The notes: generated by a model from the sequence alone, not told the origin. DNA of 7,000 nt from Dehalococcoidia bacterium UBA6495 (GCA_002435305.1 DJMH01000015.1:2623-9622), one strand, 5' to 3'. Positions 1-5,888 are shown, numbered from the stretch's first letter. Program-made: numbers and translations.

Positions 1-165
1 TACGAAGCCAAATGGATTGAAAATTGTGTCATGCCTGTTGCATGGAAAAGAAATTGGGGAAAGGGGAAAGTATTCTACTCATCATTGGGTCACAAAATGG
101 AAGATTTTGACATCCCTGAAGTTTTAGAAATAACAAAAAGAGGGATATTATGGGCCAGTCGATAA
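1..165 (+). CDS. ThuA-like domain protein, C-terminal end (5'-truncated)
   Basis: The window opens inside a gene read in frame 1 that ends with TAA at 163-165, leaving the last 54 residues. The visible tail has the pattern MPVAWKRNWGKGKVFYSSLGH, then a DFDIPE segment and a closing RGILWAS. This is the usual C-terminal signature of ThuA-like (trehalose utilisation, glutamine-amidotransferase-like fold) proteins: 'P.aW....GkGrVfY..LGH...d...p.......gi.Wa'. The biochemical role of ThuA-like proteins is poorly defined; they are commonly found beside Gfo/Idh/MocA sugar dehydrogenases. That fits here, because such a dehydrogenase starts only 24 bp downstream on the same strand, probably in one transcript. 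The family call is fairly secure from the motif. Nothing can be said about the missing N-terminal part. Confidence 0.8.
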   Translation, partial: YEAKWIENCVMPVAWKRNWGKGKVFYSSLGHKMEDFDIPEVLEITKRGILWASR

Positions 166-189
166 CAATACAAATATAGGTAGAGATCA

Positions 190-1278
190 ATGAATATAGG
201 CCTTATCGGATGTGGAAACATCAGCGACCAGTATCTAACAAATTTACCTAGACTGCCCGGGATTAATGTCAGGGCTTGTGCCGATATAGTCATGGAAAGA
301 GCAAAAGCAAGAGCGTTGGAATACAACATTCCTGAGCACCTAGAAGTAGATGAACTCCTTGAACGAAAGGATATAGAACTGGTTGTGAATCTGACGATCC
401 CTAAAGCTCACGGTGAAATATCTACTAGGATACTTAATGCTGGCAAACATGCCTATAGTGAAAAACCTCTAGCAATACACCGTTCAGATGGTGCCAAAAT
501 CCTGGAATCTGCTAACAATATGAAGATGATGGCCGGTTGTGCTCCCGACACTTTTTTAGGTGCGGGTATCCAGACCTGCAGGAATTTGATCGACAAGGGG
601 GCAATAGGTGAGCCGATAGCGGCCACCGCTTTCATGGTAAACCATGGGCATGAACATTGGCATCCTGATCCTGCATTTTATTACGAAGTCGGTGGTGGGC
701 CCATGTTGGATATGGGCCCGTATTATCTAACGGCCCTTATTAATCTGCTGGGCCCTATCAATTCAGTATCTGGAATGACAAGAAAAACATTCGGAGAAAG
801 AACTATCACATCTGAATCTCTATCTGGAACCAAAATTGACGTGGAAATCCCAACCCATGTCGCAGCATCTCTAAGATTCGTCAACGGGGCCATAGGAACA
901 ATCATTACCAGCTTCGATATATGGGGATCCCAACTTCCCAGAATAGAGATTTATGGCACTGAGGGGTCTATATCGGTCCCAGATCCAAACACTTTTGAGG
1001 GGCCAGTGTCGATCCAAATAGGGTATGAAGATAATTGGAAACCAATAGATTTAACACATCCGATTGGAGGTAGAGGTCTTGGTGTCGCCGACATGGTGGC
1101 AGCTGTTAAAGATTCGAGGCGACCTAGAGCCGACATATCACTGGCTTATCATGTTCTAGATGTCATGGAGGCGATACACGAATCATCGAATCAAGAAAAT
1201 CACATCTCGATCGAATCATTATGCAGACAGCCTCCTCCTATAAAACCAGAATGGGTCGAAGGCGATTTCACTGAATAA
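190..1278 (+). CDS. Gfo/Idh/MocA family NAD(P)-dependent oxidoreductase
   Basis: This 362-residue protein has the normal length for the family. The N-terminal Rossmann fold starts at once with the dinucleotide motif GLIGCGNIS (residues 4-12). The family signature EKP lies at 91-93 in AYSEKPLAIH, with K92 the expected catalytic or substrate lysine. The C-terminal alpha/beta domain carries GGGPMLDMGPYY (168-179). D174 is conserved, but the usual histidine four residues later is a tyrosine (Y178), as I recall for glucose-fructose-oxidoreductase-like branches. A histidine-rich stretch (NHGHEHWHPD, 151-160) precedes it. Members oxidise or reduce sugars, inositols or sugar acids in the cytoplasm; the substrate here is unknown. 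The start lies 24 bp after the ThuA-like stop, with only a degenerate AGG-type ribosome site (around 178-185). It probably shares a transcript with the ThuA-like gene. Confidence 0.93.
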   Translation: MNIGLIGCGNISDQYLTNLPRLPGINVRACADIVMERAKARALEYNIPEHLEVDELLERKDIELVVNLTIPKAHGEISTRILNAGKHAYSEKPLAIHRSDGAKILESANNMKMMAGCAPDTFLGAGIQTCRNLIDKGAIGEPIAATAFMVNHGHEHWHPDPAFYYEVGGGPMLDMGPYYLTALINLLGPINSVSGMTRKTFGERTITSESLSGTKIDVEIPTHVAASLRFVNGAIGTIITSFDIWGSQLPRIEIYGTEGSISVPDPNTFEGPVSIQIGYEDNWKPIDLTHPIGGRGLGVADMVAAVKDSRRPRADISLAYHVLDVMEAIHESSNQENHISIESLCRQPPPIKPEWVEGDFTE

Positions 1279-1314
1279 TATGATATGCAAACCTTCCCCA
1301 ACAAATAAATGGAA

Positions 1315-1342
1315 TTGCGTTATATCAGGCTTCGATTAAAAT
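1315..1342 (+). promoter_or_regulatory. Candidate sigma70-type promoter for the aldolase gene
   Basis: The 93-bp gap between the dehydrogenase and the aldolase contains TTGCGT (1315-1320), a 16-bp spacer and TAAAAT (1337-1342). The -10 element matches consensus at 5 of 6 positions and the -35 at only 3 of 6. Transcription would start near 1349, giving a short leader that contains the Shine-Dalgarno site. It is a plausible internal promoter but could be chance in AT-rich spacer; the gene may simply be transcribed from upstream. Confidence 0.3.
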
Positions 1343-1358
1343 ATCTGCAACTGAGTAT

Positions 1359-1363
1359 GGAGG
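1359..1363 (+). promoter_or_regulatory. Shine-Dalgarno site (GGAGG) that sets the aldolase start
   Basis: GGAGG at 1359-1363 sits 8 nt before the ATG at 1372. A second ATG at 1368 is only 4 nt away and opens a five-codon frame ending in TAA, so the site supports 1372 as the real start. Confidence 0.75.
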
Positions 1364-1371
1364 AATAATGT

Positions 1372-2265
1372 ATGAGCAGAATTAATAAATGTATAGAACT
1401 CATCGAACAAGGTCAGGCAATCTTTGCCGTTCCCGCGGGAGAGTTGACTTATGAACGCGGTAAAGAGATGTCTCAAACCTGGGCTGATTTGATCCAATAT
1501 GATTTCGAGCATCACCCTTTTGATACAGTGGGGTTAAGTCAATTCATGAAAGGGTTGAGGGACGGTGGCCCCACGCCAAGCGGACATCTTACTCCAACCG
1601 TAATCACGACGGTACCATCCAACTGTATGACTCCGGAAGAGGTCATTTACAACGCCTGGCAAATCAGGCATGTATTGTCAACTGGTGTCCACGGTATTCT
1701 ACATACCCACACGAGAAGAGCTGACGCCGTTGCAATGTTTGTGGCGGCATCCAGATATGTTTTTCAAACAATTGGTAGAGACCAAGGTATACCGGAAGGT
1801 TTACGCGGTGGCGGTGGGCAGAGAGAGCCCGCAGCAATATGGGATCTTGATCCGACAGATTACATGCGGAAGGCTGATCCGTGGCCTCTAAACCCTGAAG
1901 GCGAACTCATGCTGGGTTTGAAAATTGAGGATAGATTCTGTCTACCAGACGCAGATAATATAGCCGCAGTACCAGGGATATCCTTCGCAGAGTGGGGCCC
2001 AGGGGATATGGGCATGTCCCATGGAGATCCAGATCTTCATGATCCTCCCTATACAAAGGAAATGGACGAGGCTAGAAATATAGTCAAAAGGGCCTGTGAT
2101 AAATCCGGTTTAACTTTTTTGTGCAGCTGGCAAGATGAAAATCTCACTACAGAAGAACGAGCTAGACACGCGCTACATGAAATAGGCGCAAGAATCGTAC
2201 ATGTCCCAGATGAAAGCATAGCTGATAAATTGCGGAAAGAAATGGGCCGTAAAATGCCTTGGTAA
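1372..2265 (+). CDS. Divergent HpcH/HpaI-type (class II-like) aldolase/citrate lyase family protein
   Basis: The protein has 297 residues, about 40 longer than classical HpaI/GarL aldolases (about 255). These enzymes are metal-dependent TIM barrels that cleave or form 2-keto-3-deoxy acids using pyruvate as donor. Visible landmarks are YDFEHHPFD (43-51), where H47 fits the catalytic base in 'D.EH.p'; ADAVAMFVAASRYV (117-130), matching the 'A.AA.RYPP' segment; LRGGGGQ (144-150); LKIED (183-187), with E186 as metal ligand; and AAVPGISFAEWGPGDMGMSHG (198-218), with D212 as second metal ligand. The arginine expected in the strand after the 'EH' motif is not seen: the equivalent stretch reads VITTVPSN (76-83). 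The reaction may therefore differ from HpaI. It follows the dehydrogenase by 93 bp and is closed by a strong terminator, so it is probably the last gene of the sugar-acid module. The fold call is secure; the substrate is unknown. Confidence 0.87.
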   Translation: MSRINKCIELIEQGQAIFAVPAGELTYERGKEMSQTWADLIQYDFEHHPFDTVGLSQFMKGLRDGGPTPSGHLTPTVITTVPSNCMTPEEVIYNAWQIRHVLSTGVHGILHTHTRRADAVAMFVAASRYVFQTIGRDQGIPEGLRGGGGQREPAAIWDLDPTDYMRKADPWPLNPEGELMLGLKIEDRFCLPDADNIAAVPGISFAEWGPGDMGMSHGDPDLHDPPYTKEMDEARNIVKRACDKSGLTFLCSWQDENLTTEERARHALHEIGARIVHVPDESIADKLRKEMGRKMPW

Positions 2266-2285
2266 CCCTATAGGAAAACTAGCCC

Positions 2286-2316
2286 GAGACCGCAGCCATG
2301 ACTGCGGTCTCTTTTT
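2286..2316 (+). terminator. Rho-independent terminator after the aldolase gene
   Basis: A perfect 10-bp stem pairs GAGACCGCAG (2286-2295) with CTGCGGTCTC (2302-2311) around a 6-nt loop (CCATGA), followed directly by TTTTT (2312-2316) and then GTTCT. It begins 21 nt after the aldolase stop. It also lies just 19 nt before the next start codon. Confidence 0.92.
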
Positions 2317-2321
2317 GTTCT

Positions 2322-2326
2322 AAGGA
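2322..2326 (+). promoter_or_regulatory. Shine-Dalgarno site for the TTG-started hydrolase
   Basis: AAGGA at 2322-2326 is 9 nt upstream of TTG at 2336. An in-frame TAA at 2330-2332 excludes any earlier start, and the next in-frame ATG is deep in the protein, so TTG is the likely start. Confidence 0.7.
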
Positions 2327-2335
2327 TCTTAATTC

Positions 2336-3202
2336 TTGAAAGAACCGAACACCATTCAACTTCCCATAAAGGACTACCAAAACACATTATACGAATGGGA
2401 AGGCGACAGCCCAACTTTGCTGTTCTGCCATGCAACTGGATTTCATGGCCGTATATGGGACCGTGTTATAGAAAAATTGGAAGGATGTCATTGCATTTCC
2501 GTTGACCTAAGAGGTCACGGCAAAAGTACCAACACTAACCCACCATATCCTTGGGATTCTTTTGTTCCCGACGTCATCAAAATAATCAAAACAATGCAAT
2601 TAAGAAACGTTGTAGGTATCGGACATTCCATGGGGGGGCACGTAATAACCTCTGTTGCGACAAAGTTGGATGATATCGTCAAAGGATTGGTTCTCTGTGA
2701 CCCAAGTCTATTTGTTGATCAAAGGTATAGAAGGAAGGACGAAACTGGTAAACCGGAATATTCTCATCCGGTTTCAAAAAGAAGAAATGAGTGGGAAAGC
2801 CCTTCCCAGATGTACGAACGACTGTCACAGCACAAAAATTTTGCTTCCTGGGAAAAAGCAGTCCTAATGGATTACTGCCAGCATGGCCTAGAAAAGCAAG
2901 GAAGTTTCTATAAGCTGTCGTGCCCGCCATCAGCCGAAGCCGCAATGTACGGCGCCTATATAAACCCTGCTGTGCTTGAAAACCTAAAAAGTTACGAAAA
3001 TCCGGTATCCATCCTGTTAGCTAGAGCTATGAAATCTACTGAAAGCTTTGATGATTTCGGACCATCGATTACTCGAAATGATCTGGGTAACATGTTCCCT
3101 AATGCGACTGTAAAAAGATATCCACAGCACTCGCATTTTTTGCCGATGGAAAACCCAAATTTGATCGCCGATGCAATAAAAACTCTTTGCATGTCACTCT
3201 AA
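2336..3202 (+). CDS. Alpha/beta hydrolase, initiated at TTG
   Basis: This 288-residue cytoplasmic alpha/beta hydrolase has no signal peptide. In order it shows strand TLLFCHATGFHG (27-38), with the HxTG(F) oxyanion-hole motif; CISVDLRGHGKS (53-64), the classic 'D.RGhG.S' turn; and the nucleophile elbow GIGHSMGGHV (94-103), with Ser98. The region around 125-215 is a helical cap, and the catalytic histidine is H267 in HSHFLPMENP (265-274). The catalytic acid is not obvious; D122 in LCDPSLF or D239/D240 are candidates. Proteins of this shape include esterases, lactonases, C-C hydrolases, epoxide hydrolases and haloalkane dehalogenases, and the cap is too variable to choose. The start is TTG with a good ribosome site. 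The gene sits directly behind a terminator and 77 bp ahead of a hotdog gene on the same strand, which may be cotranscribed. The fold is certain and the function open. Confidence 0.92.
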   Translation: MKEPNTIQLPIKDYQNTLYEWEGDSPTLLFCHATGFHGRIWDRVIEKLEGCHCISVDLRGHGKSTNTNPPYPWDSFVPDVIKIIKTMQLRNVVGIGHSMGGHVITSVATKLDDIVKGLVLCDPSLFVDQRYRRKDETGKPEYSHPVSKRRNEWESPSQMYERLSQHKNFASWEKAVLMDYCQHGLEKQGSFYKLSCPPSAEAAMYGAYINPAVLENLKSYENPVSILLARAMKSTESFDDFGPSITRNDLGNMFPNATVKRYPQHSHFLPMENPNLIADAIKTLCMSL

Positions 3203-3264
3203 AAATAAAAGACAAATCCGTCAACTATCAAGTATCCTACATTGCGAATCCAAATGAGTTAAAT

Positions 3265-3273
3265 TAAGGAGGT
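3265..3273 (+). promoter_or_regulatory. Near-perfect Shine-Dalgarno site of the hotdog gene
   Basis: TAAGGAGGT (3265-3273) is fully complementary to the usual 16S rRNA tail and sits 6 nt before the ATG at 3280. It is the strongest ribosome site in the window and implies efficient translation. It also fixes the start of the downstream protein. Confidence 0.85.
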
Positions 3274-3279
3274 AAGTCT

Positions 3280-4128
3280 ATGGCACAAAAAGTCATCGAA
3301 AATACCGTAACCGCCTACCTCGGGCACGAGGACAGTCCGGATATATCTAATCCTATACATTCCACAGAGGTTGCTAAAGCCTATGGTTTTCCCGGAGCGT
3401 TGGTGGGAGGCGTAACAGTATGGGGCTGGGCTACAGATACAATACTAGAGGCTATAGGAGAAGAGTGGCTAAAAGTCGGTTGGGCGGAATACTCTTTTCG
3501 ACAACCAACAATTCCTGGAGACCAACTTACCATAAGAGCAACAGAGGAAAATACCGCAAATTCTTGGTCTGTAGAAATGATTAACGAAGAAGAGGTAGTC
3601 TGTGTAGTAGGCAAAGTTGGCCTAGGAAAAGCCGATTGGTCCAGCGAATTCGTTCGGTCGACCTCGTTAAACCCGACTGAAGAAGGACAAAAGAAAAAAT
3701 CACTGACGTTGGAGACCGCTGAAATTGGGGTTGATTGGGCTGCCAAGAAGGCTGACTTTACTGTGGAGACAGCAACCGAATTCACTTCGGAGAAACAACG
3801 AACAAACAACCCGTTGTTCGTTGGTAGCAATCCTATCGCTCACCCATCCTGGACAGCCGGATGGGCTGAACAACTGATGAGGCACAATTACGATATACCT
3901 TCCTCAATGCACACTAGGAGCCGAATCCAGCATTTGAACGTGGTTCCGGTTGGAACTCAAGTAATAGGGGCCGCCCATGTGGTTGGCGCCTACGAGAGAA
4001 AGGCGCATCATTTTGTGAATTTTGATGTTCTGTTGCAAGATCAAGCCGGTGAAGACATAGCACAATTGCGACACTGGACCATATTTAAGATAGCCACCCT
4101 AGAGGAAAGGGAGAATGTGTTAGGTTAA
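3280..4128 (+). CDS. MaoC-like double-hotdog protein (putative acyl-CoA hydratase or thioesterase type)
   Basis: The protein has 282 residues and reads as two hotdog domains. The first (about 1-120) has DISNPIH (21-27), AKAYGFPGALVGG (33-45), WAEYSFRQPTIPGD (68-81) and a closing GKVGLG strand. This is the standard MaoC order: 'NP.H', then 'gfpg...hG', then 'f..p..pGD'. The second (about 160-275) has NNPLFVGSNPIAHPSWTAGW (176-195), a VVPVGTQV strand and the final LRHWTIFKIA strand, but no catalytic Asp/His motif. In (R)-specific enoyl-CoA hydratases the motif is DxNPxH. Here one extra residue separates the aspartate (D21) from N24 and H27, so hydratase activity is not assured. Paired hotdogs of about 280-300 residues are known in the MaoC superfamily. 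It lies between an alpha/beta hydrolase (same strand) and a crotonase (convergent), which suggests acyl-CoA metabolism. The stop is 5 bp from the convergent gene's stop. Confidence 0.8.
   Translation: MAQKVIENTVTAYLGHEDSPDISNPIHSTEVAKAYGFPGALVGGVTVWGWATDTILEAIGEEWLKVGWAEYSFRQPTIPGDQLTIRATEENTANSWSVEMINEEEVVCVVGKVGLGKADWSSEFVRSTSLNPTEEGQKKKSLTLETAEIGVDWAAKKADFTVETATEFTSEKQRTNNPLFVGSNPIAHPSWTAGWAEQLMRHNYDIPSSMHTRSRIQHLNVVPVGTQVIGAAHVVGAYERKAHHFVNFDVLLQDQAGEDIAQLRHWTIFKIATLEERENVLG
3796..3823. repeat. Perfect 10-bp inverted repeat inside the hotdog gene
   Basis: CAACGAACAA (3796-3805) and its exact reverse complement TTGTTCGTTG (3814-3823) flank an 8-nt spacer. It lies within the coding region, around residues 173-181, at the start of the second hotdog domain. 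No T-run follows, so it is not a terminator. It may be a chance hairpin. Confidence 0.6.
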
Positions 4129-4133
4129 GCCCA

Positions 4134-4940
4134 TTACTCAGTTCTTCCAGTGAATATAGGAGGGCGTTTTTCTATAAATGCTCTCCTAGCCTCCTGTCCA
4201 TCTAAACTGCCCAATGATTTCCCAATATTCCACAATTCATAATGAAGTTGCTTTTCGACTTCGATTCGGTTGGCAGTTCTCAAGACCCTCTTCGTAGTTC
4301 TAGCGGTGATTGGAGATAAATTCGTCAACAAGTCCAAATATTTGTCAAATTCTTCATCAAATTGCTCGTCAGGTACTACTTGGCTAACCATACCCAGACT
4401 CTTGGCTTCCTCACCTGTAACGGTTCTATTTTCAAGGAGGAATTTCATGGCCTGCTCATAACCTATTGCTTGGGACAATGTAATAGACAATCCTCCATCC
4501 GGAGAGCCTCCAATCCTAGGGTAGCCAGCCAGCAGGCGAGCTGATGAGGCCATTATCCGAATATCTGTAGCCATTGCTAGCGATAAACCGGCCCCGACAG
4601 CCACACCGTTGATACCACCTACAATTGGTTTGTCACATTCTTCCCGCAATGTGAAATAGAAGCGACTGACCCAACCTAGATCATCCAAATATCTATCCTG
4701 GCCAGACAACGGTATGAATTCTTCTTGACCTTCATCGGGGGTAAGGTCTAGACCTGCACAAAAAGCATCTTCTGTACCTGTCAAACCAATAACCCATACA
4801 TCGTCTTCTTTTGTCGCCTCTCTTATTGCTTCAATTACTCCCCAAGCCAGTTCTAAGGAAGCCGCATTCTTTTTGCCCGGCCTATTCATTCTGATTACCC
4901 GAACATGGCCTCTGTCTCGAACTTGAACCAGATCACTCAT
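4134..4940 (-). CDS. Crotonase-family (enoyl-CoA hydratase/isomerase) protein
   Basis: Started at the ATG of 4938-4940, this is a 268-residue protein of normal crotonase length beginning MSDLVQVRDRG. An ATG 10 codons upstream (4968-4970) is in frame but lacks a ribosome site, whereas GGAG sits 8 nt before the chosen ATG. Crotonase marks are MNRPGKKNA (18-26), the first oxyanion-hole loop FCAGLDL (60-66), the second GINGVAVGAGLSLA (109-122), the SPDGGLS segment (146-152) and the C-terminal helices. The two acidic catalytic residues of classical enoyl-CoA hydratase are not in place: the first position is S120 and the second falls near PRIGG. D148 in SPDGG may be the acidic residue, as in PaaG-like isomerases. 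A CoA-thioester isomerase or another crotonase reaction is therefore as likely as hydration. It lies 67 bp downstream of an unknown gene on the same strand, probably in an operon. Confidence 0.9.
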   Translation of the reverse strand: MSDLVQVRDRGHVRVIRMNRPGKKNAASLELAWGVIEAIREATKEDDVWVIGLTGTEDAFCAGLDLTPDEGQEEFIPLSGQDRYLDDLGWVSRFYFTLREECDKPIVGGINGVAVGAGLSLAMATDIRIMASSARLLAGYPRIGGSPDGGLSITLSQAIGYEQAMKFLLENRTVTGEEAKSLGMVSQVVPDEQFDEEFDKYLDLLTNLSPITARTTKRVLRTANRIEVEKQLHYELWNIGKSLGSLDGQEARRAFIEKRPPIFTGRTE

Positions 4941-4948
4941 TGGACCGT

Positions 4949-4952
4949 CTCC
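4949..4952 (-). promoter_or_regulatory. Shine-Dalgarno site (GGAG) that sets the crotonase start
   Basis: On the minus strand GGAG (plus-strand CTCC at 4949-4952) lies 8 nt before the ATG at 4938-4940. The alternative upstream ATG at 4968-4970 is preceded by TTGGTTCTAAAATCCA, with no purine-rich site. The shorter 268-residue start is preferred. Confidence 0.7.
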
Positions 4953-5007
4953 GTTGAAGTCATTTACCAATGGATTTTAGAACCAAGAAAAATTGAAACG
5001 GGGATTA

Positions 5008-5754
5008 TTAGTCATCTAATGATTTTATTTGTTCTTCCACTCTGCCTAAATCTTCGTATTCTTCTAAACTTAGGTGGTAACACCTTTTGAGATACAAATC
5101 AGCGATGCCGGACGCCCTTTCTCCTTCCTTACATGCCCATTCAATCAAAATCGGCATCTGGAAAATTTCCGAGAAATAAGTAGAGATAGAATTTAGGTCC
5201 GCCTCTGTTTCAACGACGAGGGATTCCTCATCAGACTCAATGGCGTACCGCATTCGGCCGACAAGTTTTGTTAATTCACTCAATCGATCAGGCTCGCTCA
5301 TCATGGAGTAAACAATATCGTTCACCTGGAAATTTGATTTTTCAGAAATTGCTGTGTTTTGGTCATTAAGACTGACACCTGAGCCGTCTTCGTATAGCTC
5401 CAAATAAGCCTGAACCACATCATTTACTTTCATCATAGCTGATGTCACATCCGAGGCGGTGTATTGCCCCCCAAATATCAGATCGTCGTGCCTTGTCTCT
5501 GCCAGGTTTTTCAAAAATTCTACATCCTCCACCTCTTCAGGGGCTGGAGGAAACGCAAAAGCCGACATGTCACCAGGTCCAATTTCACCTACTTGATTCA
5601 TCAAAAATGGTGGGACATACTTGCTTACGTCTACCGTGATAGGGAGGAGGACTATATAGGAGGCAAAGCAGGATCCAGTCGACAGATCATTGAAATAAAC
5701 CAATGCGTGCCCTCTCGGAGCGTCAGGTCGTCCCAACTCAAATTGCAAATCCAT
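5008..5754 (-). CDS. Conserved-looking protein of unknown function, acidic, 248 residues
   Basis: I cannot assign a named family. The first ~75 residues look beta-rich and well ordered: ELGRPDAPRGHALVYFND (6-23), then a hydrophobic strand SYIVLLPITVDVSKYVPPFL (32-51), then GEIGPGDMSAFAFPPAPEE. The rest is mostly helical and strongly acidic, with a DDLIFGGQY motif (about 90-98), a central S/N-rich linker near 125-145, and a tail of E/D-rich helices (SLEEYEDLGRVEEQIKSLDD). There is no signal peptide or clear transmembrane helix, so it is probably cytosolic. I have an impression of similar proteins in Chloroflexota genomes, unverified. The ribosome site is weak: AAGGGA lies about 13 nt from the ATG. 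The gene is divergent from pyrD and 67 bp upstream of the crotonase on the same strand, with which it may be cotranscribed. Coding is supported by its length, ordered composition and lack of a competing frame. Confidence 0.8.
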   Translation of the reverse strand: MDLQFELGRPDAPRGHALVYFNDLSTGSCFASYIVLLPITVDVSKYVPPFLMNQVGEIGPGDMSAFAFPPAPEEVEDVEFLKNLAETRHDDLIFGGQYTASDVTSAMMKVNDVVQAYLELYEDGSGVSLNDQNTAISEKSNFQVNDIVYSMMSEPDRLSELTKLVGRMRYAIESDEESLVVETEADLNSISTYFSEIFQMPILIEWACKEGERASGIADLYLKRCYHLSLEEYEDLGRVEEQIKSLDD

Positions 5755-5808
5755 ATCTATTGAAAATTCCCTTTATACAACTGTCCCCATGTAGCCACCA
5801 CCCAAACC

Positions 5809-5814
5809 ATTATA
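5809..5814 (-). promoter_or_regulatory. Candidate -10 element for the unknown gene/crotonase operon
   Basis: On the minus strand TATAAT (plus ATTATA at 5809-5814) lies 54 bp upstream of the ATG at 5754. No convincing -35 hexamer is seen at 16-18 bp. A second AT-rich box, TATAAA (plus 5772-5777), is closer to the gene. Either could serve; both are weak calls. Confidence 0.25.
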
Positions 5815-5861
5815 TGCCAGATAATACACAACCCATATAAGTAACCCTGTCATCATTTCAA

Positions 5862-5867
5862 TATAAT
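5862..5867 (+). promoter_or_regulatory. Candidate -10 element (TATAAT) for pyrD
   Basis: A perfect TATAAT at 5862-5867 lies 33 bp upstream of the pyrD ATG, within the 146-bp divergent intergenic region. No recognisable -35 hexamer lies 16-18 bp upstream, and there is no TGn extension. The position suits a transcript with a leader of about 27 nt. I see no PyrR-type or attenuator structure in the leader. Confidence 0.4.
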
Positions 5868-5888
5868 AAGATCTGTAACGGCCAGAGT

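Noticed and set aside
174..200. Direct repeat ATATAGG at 174-180 and 194-200 around the dehydrogenase start.
   Set aside because: A single 7-bp repeat in AT-rich sequence, the second copy inside the coding region; expected by chance.
697..719. 8-bp inverted repeat GGGCCCAT / ATGGGCCC with a 7-nt spacer.
   Set aside because: It falls on the codons of the conserved GGGPMLDMGP motif of the dehydrogenase, where two GP and two M codons create it; no T-run follows.
1368..1385. ATG at 1368 as an alternative start in front of the aldolase.
   Set aside because: It opens a frame of only five codons before TAA and sits too near the GGAGG site; the ATG at 1372 has the proper spacing and the long frame.
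3203..3279. Possible promoter in the 77-bp gap before the hotdog gene (TTGCGA at 3242-3247).
   Set aside because: No -10 hexamer lies at a suitable distance; the only AT-rich box is about 11 bp away.
3381..3830. Open 149-codon frame on the minus strand opposite the hotdog gene.
   Set aside because: It lies wholly inside a gene with clear family motifs and a near-perfect Shine-Dalgarno; its translation is Ser/Thr/Pro-rich with no recognisable domain.
4938..4970. Longer crotonase start at 4968-4970 adding ten N-terminal residues.
   Set aside because: There is no ribosome site before it, while GGAG is well placed before the ATG at 4938-4940, which also gives a typical crotonase N-terminus.
5464..5763. 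Open 99-codon plus-strand frame opposite the unknown 248-residue gene.
   Set aside because: Its translation is rich in Cys, Arg and His with no domain-like pattern, and the minus-strand frame is much longer and better ordered.
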